In this document: one piece after another, positions 21,840-31,739 of the stretch
Layout: each line of letters begins with the position of its first letter
Numbering within the stretch: the first letter of the stretch is position 1
Assembly (NCBI GenBank): GCA_015039365.1
Contig: WION01000469.1
Coordinates: forward strand, 1-41,186
Source of the DNA: Amanita rubescens
Taxonomy: Eukaryota; Basidiomycota; Agaricomycetes; Agaricales; Amanitaceae
DNA: 41,186 nt
Direction: 5' to 3'
Position numbers and translations under genes: made by a program
The notes under the pieces: model-generated
The model's input: the letters and a program-made list of their open reading frames with translations, nothing else
What the model was told of the DNA's origin: nothing
The model's database searches: none

Positions 21840-22530
21840 GTAGAGTGAGTGATGAACGAGCGATGAGGACACACGCGACTGCATTATGTGTGTTATGTGT
21901 GTTTTACATTGCTTATGTTTTTACGATAGTGGTAGGGATAAAGGGCCGTTACAACTCAGACTGCTGAACTTGCCCAGCGCGAAACAGTATTTGTGGGACA
22001 AACAGCACCACGTGCATTTTCCTTTCTTTGTCCCACAAATACTGTTTCGCGCCGGGCGGCAGTCGGAGTTGAAACAAGCATTCGCCGTGCTTCCTACCCA
22101 CCATCATCAATGCATCATCTTTATGTTAGCGCAGGCAAGTACAATAAACGCCAGTGCACGCTCAGTTACATAATGTATCTTAGTCCATGCCTGATATGCA
22201 CTGCCATGTCCACTCGCACCGTATCCGACAGGCGCATAGGTACTGTTCAAAACAGGCAAGTGCGTATCTCCTCGTCTCGTCTCCCGTTCATTAATGTTTG
22301 CTCAAACACACACAGGGACTAGGCCCATTGTCCCTATATGTCGCCACCCCTCAGTCGCAGGTCTATACCATATCCGGCCGGGCTGGACAGCCAATGAGTA
22401 GGCCGTAAATTCTAACGCACGACGGTAGTGCGGTATGGCTCAAAAATAAGTCATAGGTATGTACGTTCTCATCACCTGTCCATTCCTCACAGCGCTAAGC
22501 CCTATCATCTGTCAGGCAGCCGTGCCTGTA
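21840..22530. mobile_element. Diverged foldback element, left arm
   Basis: Around a central hairpin (stem 21977-22002 with 22027-22052, 26 bp perfect, loop 24 nt) lie decayed sub-repeats also found in the central element at 30.4 kb. These include GATGAACGAGCGATGAGGAC to the left. To the right come TATCCGGCCGGGCTGGACAG (about 22372), AGGGACTAGGCCC (about 22314) and CTCAAAAATAAGTCATAGGT (about 22439). Arms beyond the stem still pair (AACTCAGACTG with CAGTCGGAGTT). There is no gene inside. The structure matches foldback-type elements: long inverted repeats made of tandem sub-repeats. Confidence 0.7.
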
Positions 22531-22562
22531 GTTAGTTAATTAGTTAGTTAGTTAGTTAGTTT
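22531..22562. repeat. (TTAG)n run, left arm
   Basis: GTTAGTTAATTAGTTAG and further TTAG units, with one TTAA interruption, directly at the edge of the foldback element. A short inverted counterpart (CTTAACTAACTAATACC) lies at about 26306, beyond the other end of the 3.43-kb element. Confidence 0.9.
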
Positions 22563-22689
22563 ATAGATGAGGTTTTCTACCCATTGATGTGCGCGCTTGA
22601 AGTGGAGATCAATAAATAACAGTTTAACAGTTTAAAACCGTTACCGTTACTTTCTTCAAACGTTCTGGCTGGATGCGTTGTACGTCATC

Positions 22690-25600
22690 CTCAGTAAAAT
22701 CAAATAGTCAAAAGGTAGTCGACAATGGTCGGGGGCAGTCGGGAGTAGTCAGAGGTAGTCGGGGTATAGTCTAAGTTTTGCAATTTGTGACTTAACGTGC
22801 GTGCTACCTTAGTCAAAGCTAGTCGCACAATAGTCGAGTACAGTCTGTCATAGTATAGTTATGTCCCAGTCTTCCAGTCATATTTTGCAGTCCCATTTGC
22901 GTTGCTCAGCGAAACAGCACTCCCGGTATGGTCATACAATATCCCCGAATGGCCTCCACCCACCACCCTGGGGTCTTCCCAGCTGCAACTTGCCACATTT
23001 CTCAGCCACACGGACACCGCCAATATGCATCAATAATATGCGTCTATTACATAAGTTGAAATCCAAAGTTCAATTTGGTTTGACCCAAGCGCGCTCATCG
23101 AAATGCAGTCGTCGCCCGACAACGAATTTGATGAAGAGCCCAGTTTCAACAATACTCAAGTGTCTTCTTCCTCACTAAACATTCCACCTTCCTCCCAACC
23201 AAGCCCGGGACACCATACTCTTGAAACACGAAGGTCTCATTCAGTGGCCAGTTCCCGACATTCCTCAGTTTCACTGTCGGCAACGCAGCTTCTCCCCACC
23301 TATGCGCTGCTCACACAAGACCGGGAGCGCCACATGCGTGAACGCGAAGCTCTGGCTCGAGCTCCTACGCCAAGTTTACCTTGCGGTCAGCCTCAGCTTC
23401 GCCGTATCTCTCGTTTCTCAGACCGTACCAGCGACTCATCCCAGCCACAGAGTCCCTCGCCATGGCCACGGAGCTCTTCAGGTTCGCTCCCACCTCCATC
23501 ACAAGCGAATCGAGTTCCGCAATTTGGCTCATATTCACCAGCGTCATTAGATGCACCTCCGAGTCAGGAATATTTCGGCGTGGAGGCATTGTGCCGTGCA
23601 CCGCTCGAAGATCTTCTTTGGATCCCAAGCGTTGCACAACTGCTAAATGAATGCAACAACTTGAGGGACATGAATATGCAATATATACAGGAGGCCATGT
23701 CTGCGTGGAAGCAAACAAGTCATCTAATGCATGATATGATATTAAAAGGGTGAGTAAGTCAAATGGTTCTTTGGAATGCGTCGTTAATCAATAGTATACC
23801 AGAGTGGGAACCGGCCCAGGCACCCCAATGTCCGATCCATCATCCCTCCTTCCAACGTCTTCAATGACTATATATGGCAATTTATCACAGCGCCCTGACG
23901 ATATCCCTAAGGATGTACTGTGGACATTTAGCGACTCTAAGGCTGATCCCAATGTCAAGATGACAGGTCCCAATCCCAGCCGTCCAAGCATGAAGTTCGC
24001 GCTTCGAAATAGAGATGGTTCGACAATTGAACAAGGCATTTATCAACTCATCTGTGGATCGGCTCGATCGATTATCAAATCCATCCTTCTACCCCTCAAA
24101 CCAGCCTATTTTGCGAAAGGAGCAAGTCTCGCTGCGCACTTCCAAATGAACAACTCCACACAGTGGACAGCTGCCATACTGCAGCTAGAGCGGCAGCACC
24201 CGCTCGTTGCGCTTTGCGCCGAGCATTGGAAGGCAAAACACCTGCTTCAAGCGGCTTTACGGTATAAGAACAAGAAGAAGGGTGGCGGCGGCGACGGCGG
24301 CGGTGATGATGATGACGACATGGGCGAAGAAGACGAGAGTGACAATGGTGGAGATGGTGGGCAATCGAATAAGCGGCCTCGAGCGCTATCGGGAGGACAG
24401 TCAGCTGAGAAACGGCCTAGGATGACCAAGGCCTCGGGGCTTCCAACACGTATGTTTGCGTCATATTTGCCGATCGTACTTATGATAATGTTGCTTCGGC
24501 AGTATTAAATGACAAAGCAAGTCCTCTGGAGATGTTTGCGCCAGTTGTTCCGCAAAAGAAACCCACATCCTACAAACAGACGACCCCATCCTCTTCACAA
24601 AGAGGCAACAGTGGTGTGACATCACCACCTTCTGAAGCGGCTCTGCGCGACAAAGACGATACCGAGGACAGTGGTGGACAGACTCGTGAAGACGGCGGTG
24701 CTGGAATCATTGACACCTCGTATATTCAAGTCAGCGCAACACACGACAACCTTCTTCGTGAGTGATTGATTGAAAACTGAATACTCAGACTGACTAATAC
24801 GAAGGGATTTTCAACACGACATACTCCGAATGCAAATCCGGGATGTATCTCCTTGTTTCCTTACATGATTCCCCACCGTCTGGTTCCCCACCCTCAGAAA
24901 TGGTGAAGGGTTTCCTACAAGTCCTAGAGACAGCCAACCCGAATTCCGGCAGCTTTGATGAAGACAACATGGGCACAAACTGGGGTCACGCCCAGTTCAG
25001 TAACCGTTGGAGTAGGGTGCTTCAAACGTGGGAGGATGTCGGGTCGCCCGAAGTGGCTCGTCGACTTATAGCAGCCATGATCAAGACCGCGCAAGTTGCG
25101 CGCACACTCTGTTGCGATGAAGAAGCAGCGAGGAGACAGAAGAACATCCCGCCGCTTACATACTTAAGCGATACATACATTTCCTTAATAACGGATAGGC
25201 TTTGGGAGTTGTGGACGAAGGCAAGTGGCATAAGTTAAATTCACGTATCGGCTTCATCAACATTAACTTTCTCCTGTAGCGGAATGAAAAGGGGAAGGGG
25301 AAAGCAACTGCCGACACGGATTCAGCAGATTTACGTGCTGGCACCCAGGCTGCTACACCCTCCACCCAGGCAACCACCGCCGGCACCAATGCTAGCACAA
25401 AGACTGTTGAACCGGCTGTGGGAGATGTCGAAGGACAATCCAATGAAAACTACGACGCACTTGAACTCATACTCAAGGTAAGTTTAGCAATCCTCCACGA
25501 ATACTTCAATGACATTATTTGCAGCCTTTAAATAAGACAGATATCTGCTCGCTGATAAAATCCCACAAACTGGGGACCTACAAATCGAACCCAAAAAGAA

Positions 25601-26119
25601 TAGATCTCACTAGCCTTGTCCAGTCAGCTCTCAATGAGAAAACACCAGCAGATCTCGACGCGCTCATCGCAGGAATGAGGAAGACTGCGGAATCGGCAAG
25701 TACCGTCCTTTGGAGTGGCGTAGACCTCTAACCTCCCGCTACAGATTATAAATGAGAAGAAACCCAAGGCAGCCTGAGCCGGCCATTCTTTTTTACCTGT
25801 AATCTTTTTTTAATATTATTCTGTACCTACGTATGACTGGACTTTGACTGGACTTTGACTATCAATGACTAAGTAAGACTAAAACACAACCAGGAAACTA
25901 GAATATGACTACAACAGACTATGGTAAGACTAGCATTGACTAAACCAACCTATGTTCAACTTGTCTGAATATCGTGACTAGACACGACTAAAGTCTGACA
26001 GTGGTGGTCAATGTACAGTCACAAATCGCAAAACTTAGACTATGCCCTGACTACCCCTGACTACCCCCGACTCCGCCCGACTGTAGTCGACTGGTTTTTG
26101 ACTATTTGATTTTACTGAG
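22690..26119. mobile_element. 3.43-kb element with 103-bp terminal inverted repeats, left arm
   Basis: The ends are 22690-22792 and 26017-26119. The two inverted repeats align over 103 bases without gaps and with 13 mismatches by my count. The outermost 24 bases are identical (CTCAGTAAAATCAAATAGTC, then AAAA). Inside them AGTCR occurs every 10 bp for five turns, and further AGTC/GACT words fill about 150-300 bp more on each side. The sole gene inside is gene A. No transposase domain is recognised and no target-site duplication is clear. The flanks ACGTCATC (left) and GCGTCACG (right, reversed) suggest the inverted repeat may extend a few bases further. Confidence 0.75.
23103..25731 (+). CDS. 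Orphan gene A, 789 aa, six exons, left arm
   Basis: Function not recognised. Exons by phase: 23103-23749, 23803-24449, 24503-24757, 24805-25220, 25280-25477 and 25525-25731. The coding length (2370 nt) is divisible by three and introns are 47-59 nt. The intron after 25220 uses a GC donor (AAG|GCAAGT). Residues 1-160 are Ser/Pro/Gln-rich and probably disordered. About 225-370 looks folded (TFSDSKADPNVKMTGPNPSR, QLICGSARSIIKSILLPL). About 371-396 is Lys, then Gly/Asp, then acidic (KNKKKGGGG, DDDDDMGEEDESD), followed by NKRPR and EKRPR, plausible nuclear signals. A helical region follows (MVKGFLQVLETANP, EVARRLIAAMIKTAQVARTL). The C-terminus has a short domain DICSLIKSHKLGTYKSNPKR. It is the only gene inside the TIR element, so it may be cargo or a mobility factor of unknown type. 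Confidence 0.75.
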
Positions 26120-26350
26120 CGTGACGCGTCATCAATAACAGCTCACCTGTAGCAATGTGTCGCAGCGCTTGGCCGGACGCCCTGTGAGTTGCGGGTGATG
26201 CTTGTCCTGACGAAACGGCTGCTGCATCTGCATACTGCGGGAGACAGTCACTTGAGCGCCCGCTAAAGCCAAGTTCGTTTGACGAAATCTCATTCAAACT
26301 AATACCTTAACTAACTAATACCTTACTGTAGCGATGATATTACTCAATCC
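25732..26350. other. Gap between convergent genes A and B
   Basis: Holds the right subterminal GACTA-rich zone and terminal repeat of the 3.43-kb element (to 26119), then about 230 bp without any recognised feature except CTTAACTAACTAATACC. Both genes end facing this gap. The mirror stretch is 34430-35048. Confidence 0.6.
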
Positions 26351-29040
26351 CTATTGCTCCGCCTCTTCCTCCTCTTCCTGCATTTCCAACACGGGTGGCA
26401 AAAATACGGGCCGCAGATCCTTCCGCTTTGGATTCCAGACGATGCGTGGTGCATGGGAAACCCCACTGCCAGCAGGGAACGCAGTCAGGCCATCAGCCTG
26501 TTTATAAATCCAAACACGATCGGCTTGAGCAGCAGGTGCCCAGGCCAATTTGTTAAATTCGGCCTTGACAGCACGTCGCACTGCTGAAATGTCGTAGGGA
26601 TCGATCGAATGCATGAGACGCACCCAATCCCCGTAGTAACGCATTTGAGCATATTGCTGATGCGAAGCTGGCAATGTGTGATTTGACGAGGGGAAAAGGT
26701 TGTCAAAGGTCGTCGTCCAGCCTTCATTAGTGACACGTTTGACAAAAACAACCCGAAAGATCTTGGCAAGATTCGGGTTTTTGAGGCCTTCCACTGTAAC
26801 GTCCATTCGTACACATGGAGGCAAAATACAATAGCTTTCCTCCTGAGTACGCGCTTTCCCCGAAGGATTTCCGATCTTCTGAATGACATCAGAGGCAAAT
26901 TGCCTCCAAATTTCCAGTGCCTGATGAGCAACACGAACGTCTTCATCATCCGAGAGTGGTTCATGCATCTGTTCCATGTCTGGCCCCCATTCAACCTGCG
27001 GACCTTGAACCAGAGCAACATCATGTAAATCTGCAAAGGACTCAGGCGGCTCTTCTTGTTCGCCCTCTGGTGGATTACGTAGTGTTGACATTTTCCTTGA
27101 CACGGTATATCTTTTGGGGGGTCGTGTTGGCTTGTTCTGTATTCGAAAGCACGGGTCCATTTCTCGTCGCAGGTCTACCATTACCATCCCAAACATATGC
27201 TTGAATACGACATCAGGTAATGTGCGATTGGCAATCACCACAAGCCTTGCAGAATCTGCCTCTGGGGGGAAAACCATCCTCCGTAAGAACATCATTCCTC
27301 CGGGACAGAACGGCACCGCTGTCTCTTCCTCTGGATCGTTGTCAATACCAAAAAAAAGTCTGTCTGCGTGGTCCAGGTCCGATGTTAGGGGAAGAGCAAT
27401 TCTTGCGACGGCGCGACCACTTTGATCGGTCGGCGGTCGATTGTGAAGCCCATTTATCAGCCAGACAAGGGCTGCATATGTAGAGAGTGTCGATGGCCTG
27501 CAGCGTTCCCTTCGTGCCAGGGAATTCAGGTAAAAGAGGACGATATGGGCAGCCTCTAGTCTGACGATTCTAACGTTCCTGTTTATCTTTTAGCCTGTCG
27601 GTCGTTGATAACTGAATGACACGTTTACTTACCACCAGAGTTGTCTGGGAAAGATGAGGATGGTGCTCATCAATACATCTTGCGTAAACCTTTGGAGAAC
27701 GTCTGCTGCCTTTGAGATCGGCACTCGCACTTCCAGGCGAGCGGCCACATCATTTTTTTCGCTTGCCGCCTCGTAAGCTGCAAGGAGCTTGGTCGTATAG
27801 TCGTTCTTAGGATCCATTGCAGCCTGCCCCGTCAGAAACTTTGCAAAGTGGTGGGCGGTTGGGTGATAGGTAAGAGACTTATCCGTCGTGTATGCTTGCA
27901 TATAGGACACCTCAAATGGCCCTGCCGGTTTCGAAAAGTGCGCACGAAAGCCCGCAACCTCCGTGAGATGTTGTGATACGTCCTTCTCAAAATTGTTTCT
28001 GCTGCTAGAAACACGCTCAACCGCCCGTTCTGGGATGTGAAATAACCGCTGCATGATGACTGCATAGCTGTCTCCTCTCCAGACCACCGCCTTGCCCGAG
28101 ATTATGAGCTCAACGGCTACATCGATGAACCAGGTGCCGGTCAGTTCCTCGTGTGGGTATTTGACCTGGTCTAACAGATGGTCCAAGCATTTCCGAACGG
28201 CATCGTCGACCCTTGGTTGGTGTTCCGTATCGTTTTTGACCCCACGTATCTCCGTACCAAATACCAAGTTGTTGCCCCAAGGGACATCGTTCATGTTGAC
28301 CTTCAAGGCTTCTGAGAAGTTTTGGATGTCGTCTGCACAGACGACACGAGTGGACTCTGTGAAATGTCCTCTTTCGTTAGATGAGCGGAAGGTCTCTGTT
28401 ACATATGAAGGGGGCCAATCGTGGACGGTGGTTGATGCTACCAACGCGATGGCAGGACGGAGCCCTGTATCATAGAAGATGGCCGACTCCTCAGTTGTGA
28501 GAGTAGAGCTCGTTCGTTCTGCGTTTTTTAGCCCTGGAAAGAACACTCGAATTTGATGCCGTACACCCCTGCGGGCAAGCAGTGTATTTGGGACGGTGGA
28601 AGGATCCAGCATGACCTCCTTAAGTGATGTGTTGGGATTAAATAATGTGATTGAATGGGATGAAAACTCACCTCGTTATTGATCCAAAATGGCACTTTAA
28701 TTTTGAGCCTTTCAGTGAGTGCTTGTGTTGCATTTGGCCTTACATATAAGAACAAAGAGGATCTCGCAGGGATGTGAGACGTAAAGCCGATAAGGGAATC
28801 GTAATCTCGTCGTATATATGGCATAGGGGCATCGGCCATTGGTCGGTTACGCAGCGCCTCGATTCTGGCTTGTTCATTGGTTGCTCGATCATAGCCGGTG
28901 AGAGCCCACTCTACGGCACGAAATGCTGGCAGTGGTTCATGCGCGCCATGTACGGGGGTATTGCTGATCTCTTGGTGGCGTTGAATCCACTGAGCGACAG
29001 TAAGATTGACGGGGGTTCCCTGTTCATTGTTGTTGTACAT
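26351..29040 (-). CDS. Orphan gene B, 860 aa, three exons, left arm
   Basis: Function not recognised. Exons: 29040-28672, 28618-27633 and 27578-26351; the sum (2583 nt) is in frame. The second exon's acceptor is AAGGAG, a tandem NAGNAG site that could add or drop one Glu. The start MYNNNEQGTPVNLTVAQWIQ is the first ATG after a CCAA-rich leader. Exon 1 contains HGAHEPLPAFRAVEWAL and PMPYIRRDYDS; exon 2 has an FFPG and PRQLWW region. Exon 3 has a helix-rich part (RIVRLEAAHIVLFYLNSLAR, STYAALVWLINGLH), then CPGGMMFLRRMVFPPEADSA, then IVWNPKRKDLRPVFLPP, and an acidic tail MQEEEEEAEQ. There is no signal peptide; hydrophobic stretches look like buried helices. A deleted copy of exon 1 at 16.8 kb shows that the gene belongs to a dispersed family. 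It is convergent with gene A. Confidence 0.8.
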
Positions 29041-29054
29041 GGTGGGGCAGACTT

Positions 29055-29119
29055 TGGTGGTTTGGTTTGGTCGATTGGTTGGTTGGTTGTTGGTTTGGTT
29101 GGTTTGGTTGGTTGGTTGT
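29055..29119 (-). repeat. (CCAA)n leader of gene B, left arm
   Basis: Pyrimidine/A repeat in the presumed 5' untranslated leader, ending 15 bp before the ATG. On the plus strand it reads GGTTTGGTTTGG and similar. The left copy has three uninterrupted units where the right copy has four. Confidence 0.9.
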
Positions 29120-29169
29120 GGGCAGGGTGAACGGAAAGGTAGGGAGAGAGCATTGATGATAGGATGTCT

Positions 29170-29175
29170 CTTATA
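29170..29175 (-). promoter_or_regulatory. Possible TATA box of gene B, left arm
   Basis: Minus strand GCATATAAGAGAC, about 130 bp upstream of the start codon and just before the CCAA-rich leader. Position and sequence fit a core promoter; nothing else confirms it. Confidence 0.4.
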
Positions 29176-29249
29176 TGCTAGAAGACTGAAAAACTTCACG
29201 GGAATGCAAGGAATATTGTTGTTGACTGCACATGCCGGACACTCAGTGT

Positions 29250-29894
29250 AAGCGTTAGCGGAACTTAACTCAACTCAGAGGTAGCGCATCGTTGCGGGGA
29301 AAATAGCATGCTCTCGTGCCATTCACGGAGCCCACGCCCGCCTTGAGCTGGACCTCCGTGGAGTTGTTGATATCGATGTTCGATGTTAATAAATTGATCA
29401 ATTGAAAAAACGAACGAAATCTGACCAAATTGCCCGCAGGGCATATATTACGTTGCCCCGTACCCGTATATTGCTCTGCCCGCTAAGCGGTAATTCTCGG
29501 GGCGACCAGAACGATCCTGGCGCAAACGCGAGACAGGGTATACCGCAACATTTGTTAATAGAGGCCTGAGAGACCTACCGTGACGACCTTTACCTCAATG
29601 CTCAGTCGGATGCTCAAAGGTAAGGCATACGTGCATATTTTATCGTTATCATTATCATTATTCTACACGTACGTGAAAAGTAACACTGGAATAACACTGG
29701 AATACATTTTTGTACGGATGATTTATCACAGCGTCAATCGCTAGCCTGAACGAATGGCCCGTATAGTATTCACCGTTCCGCAATGGAGGGTAATAAAGCA
29801 GTGGTATTACGCAGTGTCAAGTTGACAGTCATAATGCAGGCAGCAGCCATGTGCATCGATGTGGGGCTGTGGGCGGGACCTGTATCAGGCATTG
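29250..29894. other. Gene-free stretch between gene B and the central foldback element
   Basis: About 640 bp with no supported gene. An AT-rich tract (about 29380-29410) and a run ATCGTTATCATTATC at about 29641 are visible. At that run the right arm lacks two bases. The mirror stretch is about 30884-31528. Confidence 0.5.
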
Positions 29895-30884
29895 AATGAT
29901 GAACAGGCGATGGAGACGCGTACTTGCCTATAGCATTCGGTGCATCGCATGCGTCTATGGTTGGTTATGGTTATGGTTATGGTTGGTTTGGTTGGTTGGT
30001 TGGTTTATGGCTTGCGCGTCAAGCGTCCGGCCTGGCCGGATACGACGTGGATTGGGTGATTTGCGACTGGCTGATGGCAGGGGCTGCGACACAGCAGGCC
30101 TAGTCCCTGCATAAGGTGGGTAATGAACAGGCGATGAAGACACGTACTTGCCTGTTTATGGCCAACGCATCAGCTGTCCGGCCTGGCCGGATACGGTGTA
30201 GGCTGCAGTGACAACAGACATAGTCCCTGCAATGAGAACATATTACGCACTTGCCTATGACATATTTTTGAGTGTGATCAAGGTGGTGTGAAACCACGGA
30301 GCGAATAGATGTTACAACTCCGACTGATGAACTTGCACGGCGCGGAACAGTGTTTGTGGGGCAAATAGCGCCACGTGAACTTTCCTTTCCCGGCTATTTG
30401 CCCCACAAACACTGTTCCGCGCCGCGCGAGTTCGTCAGTCGGAGTTATAACATCTATTCTCTCCGTGGTTTCACGCCACCATGATTGTACGCTCAAAATA
30501 TGTCATAGGCAAGTGCATAATATGTTCTCATTGCAGGGACTATGTCTGTTGTCACTGCAGCCTACACCGTATCCGGCCAGGCCGGACAGCTGATGCGTTG
30601 GCCATAGGGTACCGTCTAGGCAAGTACGTGTCTTCCATCGCCTGTTCATTACCCACCTTATGCAGGGACTAGGCCCTGCTGTGTCGCAGCCCCTGCCATC
30701 AGCCAGTCGCAAATCACCCAATCCACGTCGTATCCGGCCAGGCCGGATGCTTGACGCGTAAGCCATAAACCAACCAACCAACCAACCAACCATAACCATA
30801 ACCATAACCATAACCAACCATAGACGCATGCGATGCACCGAATGCTATAGGCAAGTACGCGTCTCCATCGCCTGTTCATCATTC
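29895..30884. mobile_element. Central foldback element at the palindrome centre
   Basis: An imperfect inverted repeat of about 0.99 kb; its inner 0.9 kb is about 95% identical between halves. Each half holds two tandem sub-repeats of about 225 bp with the same order of words: ATGAACAGGCGATG, then GTACTTGCCT, then the 15-bp palindrome TCCGGCCTGGCCGGA, then TAGTCCCTGCA. The 15-bp palindromes lie at 30026-30040, 30177-30191, 30572-30586 and 30733-30747. A (GGTTAT)n/(GGTT)n tract at 29957-30006 differs in unit number from its mirror. Differences between halves include several CpG-to-TpG/CpA changes. No gene is inside. Confidence 0.8.
30338..30424. repeat. 31-bp perfect stem with 25-nt loop at the palindrome centre
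   Basis: Stem 30338-30368 pairs exactly with 30394-30424 (contains AACAGTGTTTGTGGGGCAAA). The loop 30369-30393 holds GCCACGTGAAC and TTTCCTTTCCC. Outside the stem, pairing goes on imperfectly (AACTCCGACTG with CAGTCGGAGTT). The hairpin at 21977-22052 has a related stem (AACAGTATTTGTGGGACAAA) and a related loop (ACCACGTGCA, TTTCCTTTC). Confidence 0.95.
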
Positions 30885-31600
30885 AATGCCTGATACAGGT
30901 CCCGCCCACAGCCCCACATCGATGCACATGGCTGCTGCCTGCATTATGACTGTCAACTTGACACTGCGTAATACCACTGCTTTATTACCCTCCATTGCGG
31001 AACGGTGAATACTATACGGGCCATTCGTTCAGGCTAGCGATTGACGCTGTGATAAATCATCCGTACAAAAATGTATTCCAGTGTTATTCCAGTGTTACTT
31101 TTCACGTACGTGTAGAATAATGATAATGATAACGAAAATATGCACGTATGCCTTACCTTTGAGCATCCGACTGAGCATTGAGGTAAAGGTCGTCACGGTA
31201 GGTCTCTCAGGCCTCTATTAACAAATGTTGCGGTATACCCTGTCTCGCGTTTGCGCCAGGATCGTTCTGGTCGCCCCGAGAATTACCGCTTAGCGGGCAG
31301 AGCAATATACGGGTACGGGGCAACGTAATATATGCCCTGCGGGCAATTTGGTCAGATTTCGTTCGTTTTTTCAATTGATCAATTTATTAACATCGAACAT
31401 CGATATCAACAACTCCACGGAGGTCCAGCTCAAGGCGGGCGTGGGCTCCGTGAATGGCACGAGAGCATGCTATTTTCCCCGCAACGATGCGCTACCTCTG
31501 AGTTGAGTTAAGTTCCGCTAACGCTTACACTGAGTGTCCGGCATGTGCAGTCAACAACAATATTCCTTGCATTCCCGTGAAGTTTTTCAGTCTTCTAGCA

Positions 31601-31606
31601 TATAAG
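31601..31606 (+). promoter_or_regulatory. Possible TATA box of gene B, right arm
   Basis: Mirror of the site at 29170-29175 (GCATATAAGAGAC), 139 bp upstream of the start codon. Confidence 0.4.
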
Positions 31607-31657
31607 AGACATCCTATCATCAATGCTCTCTCCCTACCTTTCCGTTCACCCTGCCCA

Positions 31658-31725
31658 CAACCAACCAACCAAACCAACCAAACCAACAACCAACCAACCA
31701 ACCAATCGACCAAACCAAACCACCA
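31658..31725 (+). repeat. (CCAA)n leader of gene B, right arm
   Basis: Mirror of 29055-29119 with one more CCAA unit. This is the first length difference between the arms when moving inward from the outer ends. Confidence 0.9.
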
Positions 31726-31739
31726 AAGTCTGCCCCACC

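Noticed and set aside
22690..26119. Calling the TIR element a KDZ or hAT transposon
   Set aside because: Subterminal repeats are compatible, but no DDE/RNase H motif is seen in gene A and no 8-bp target duplication was found by eye.
28528..29199. 223-codon frame starting MKFFSLLAYKRHP upstream of gene B
   Set aside because: The extra N-terminal part reads through the CCAA leader, and in the right arm it is out of frame because of one extra CCAA unit; the start at 29040 is shared by both copies.
30369..30393. CACGTG in the hairpin loop as a bacterial parS site
   Set aside because: Only the 6-8 bp core fits, the context is eukaryotic, and CACGTG is a common short palindrome.
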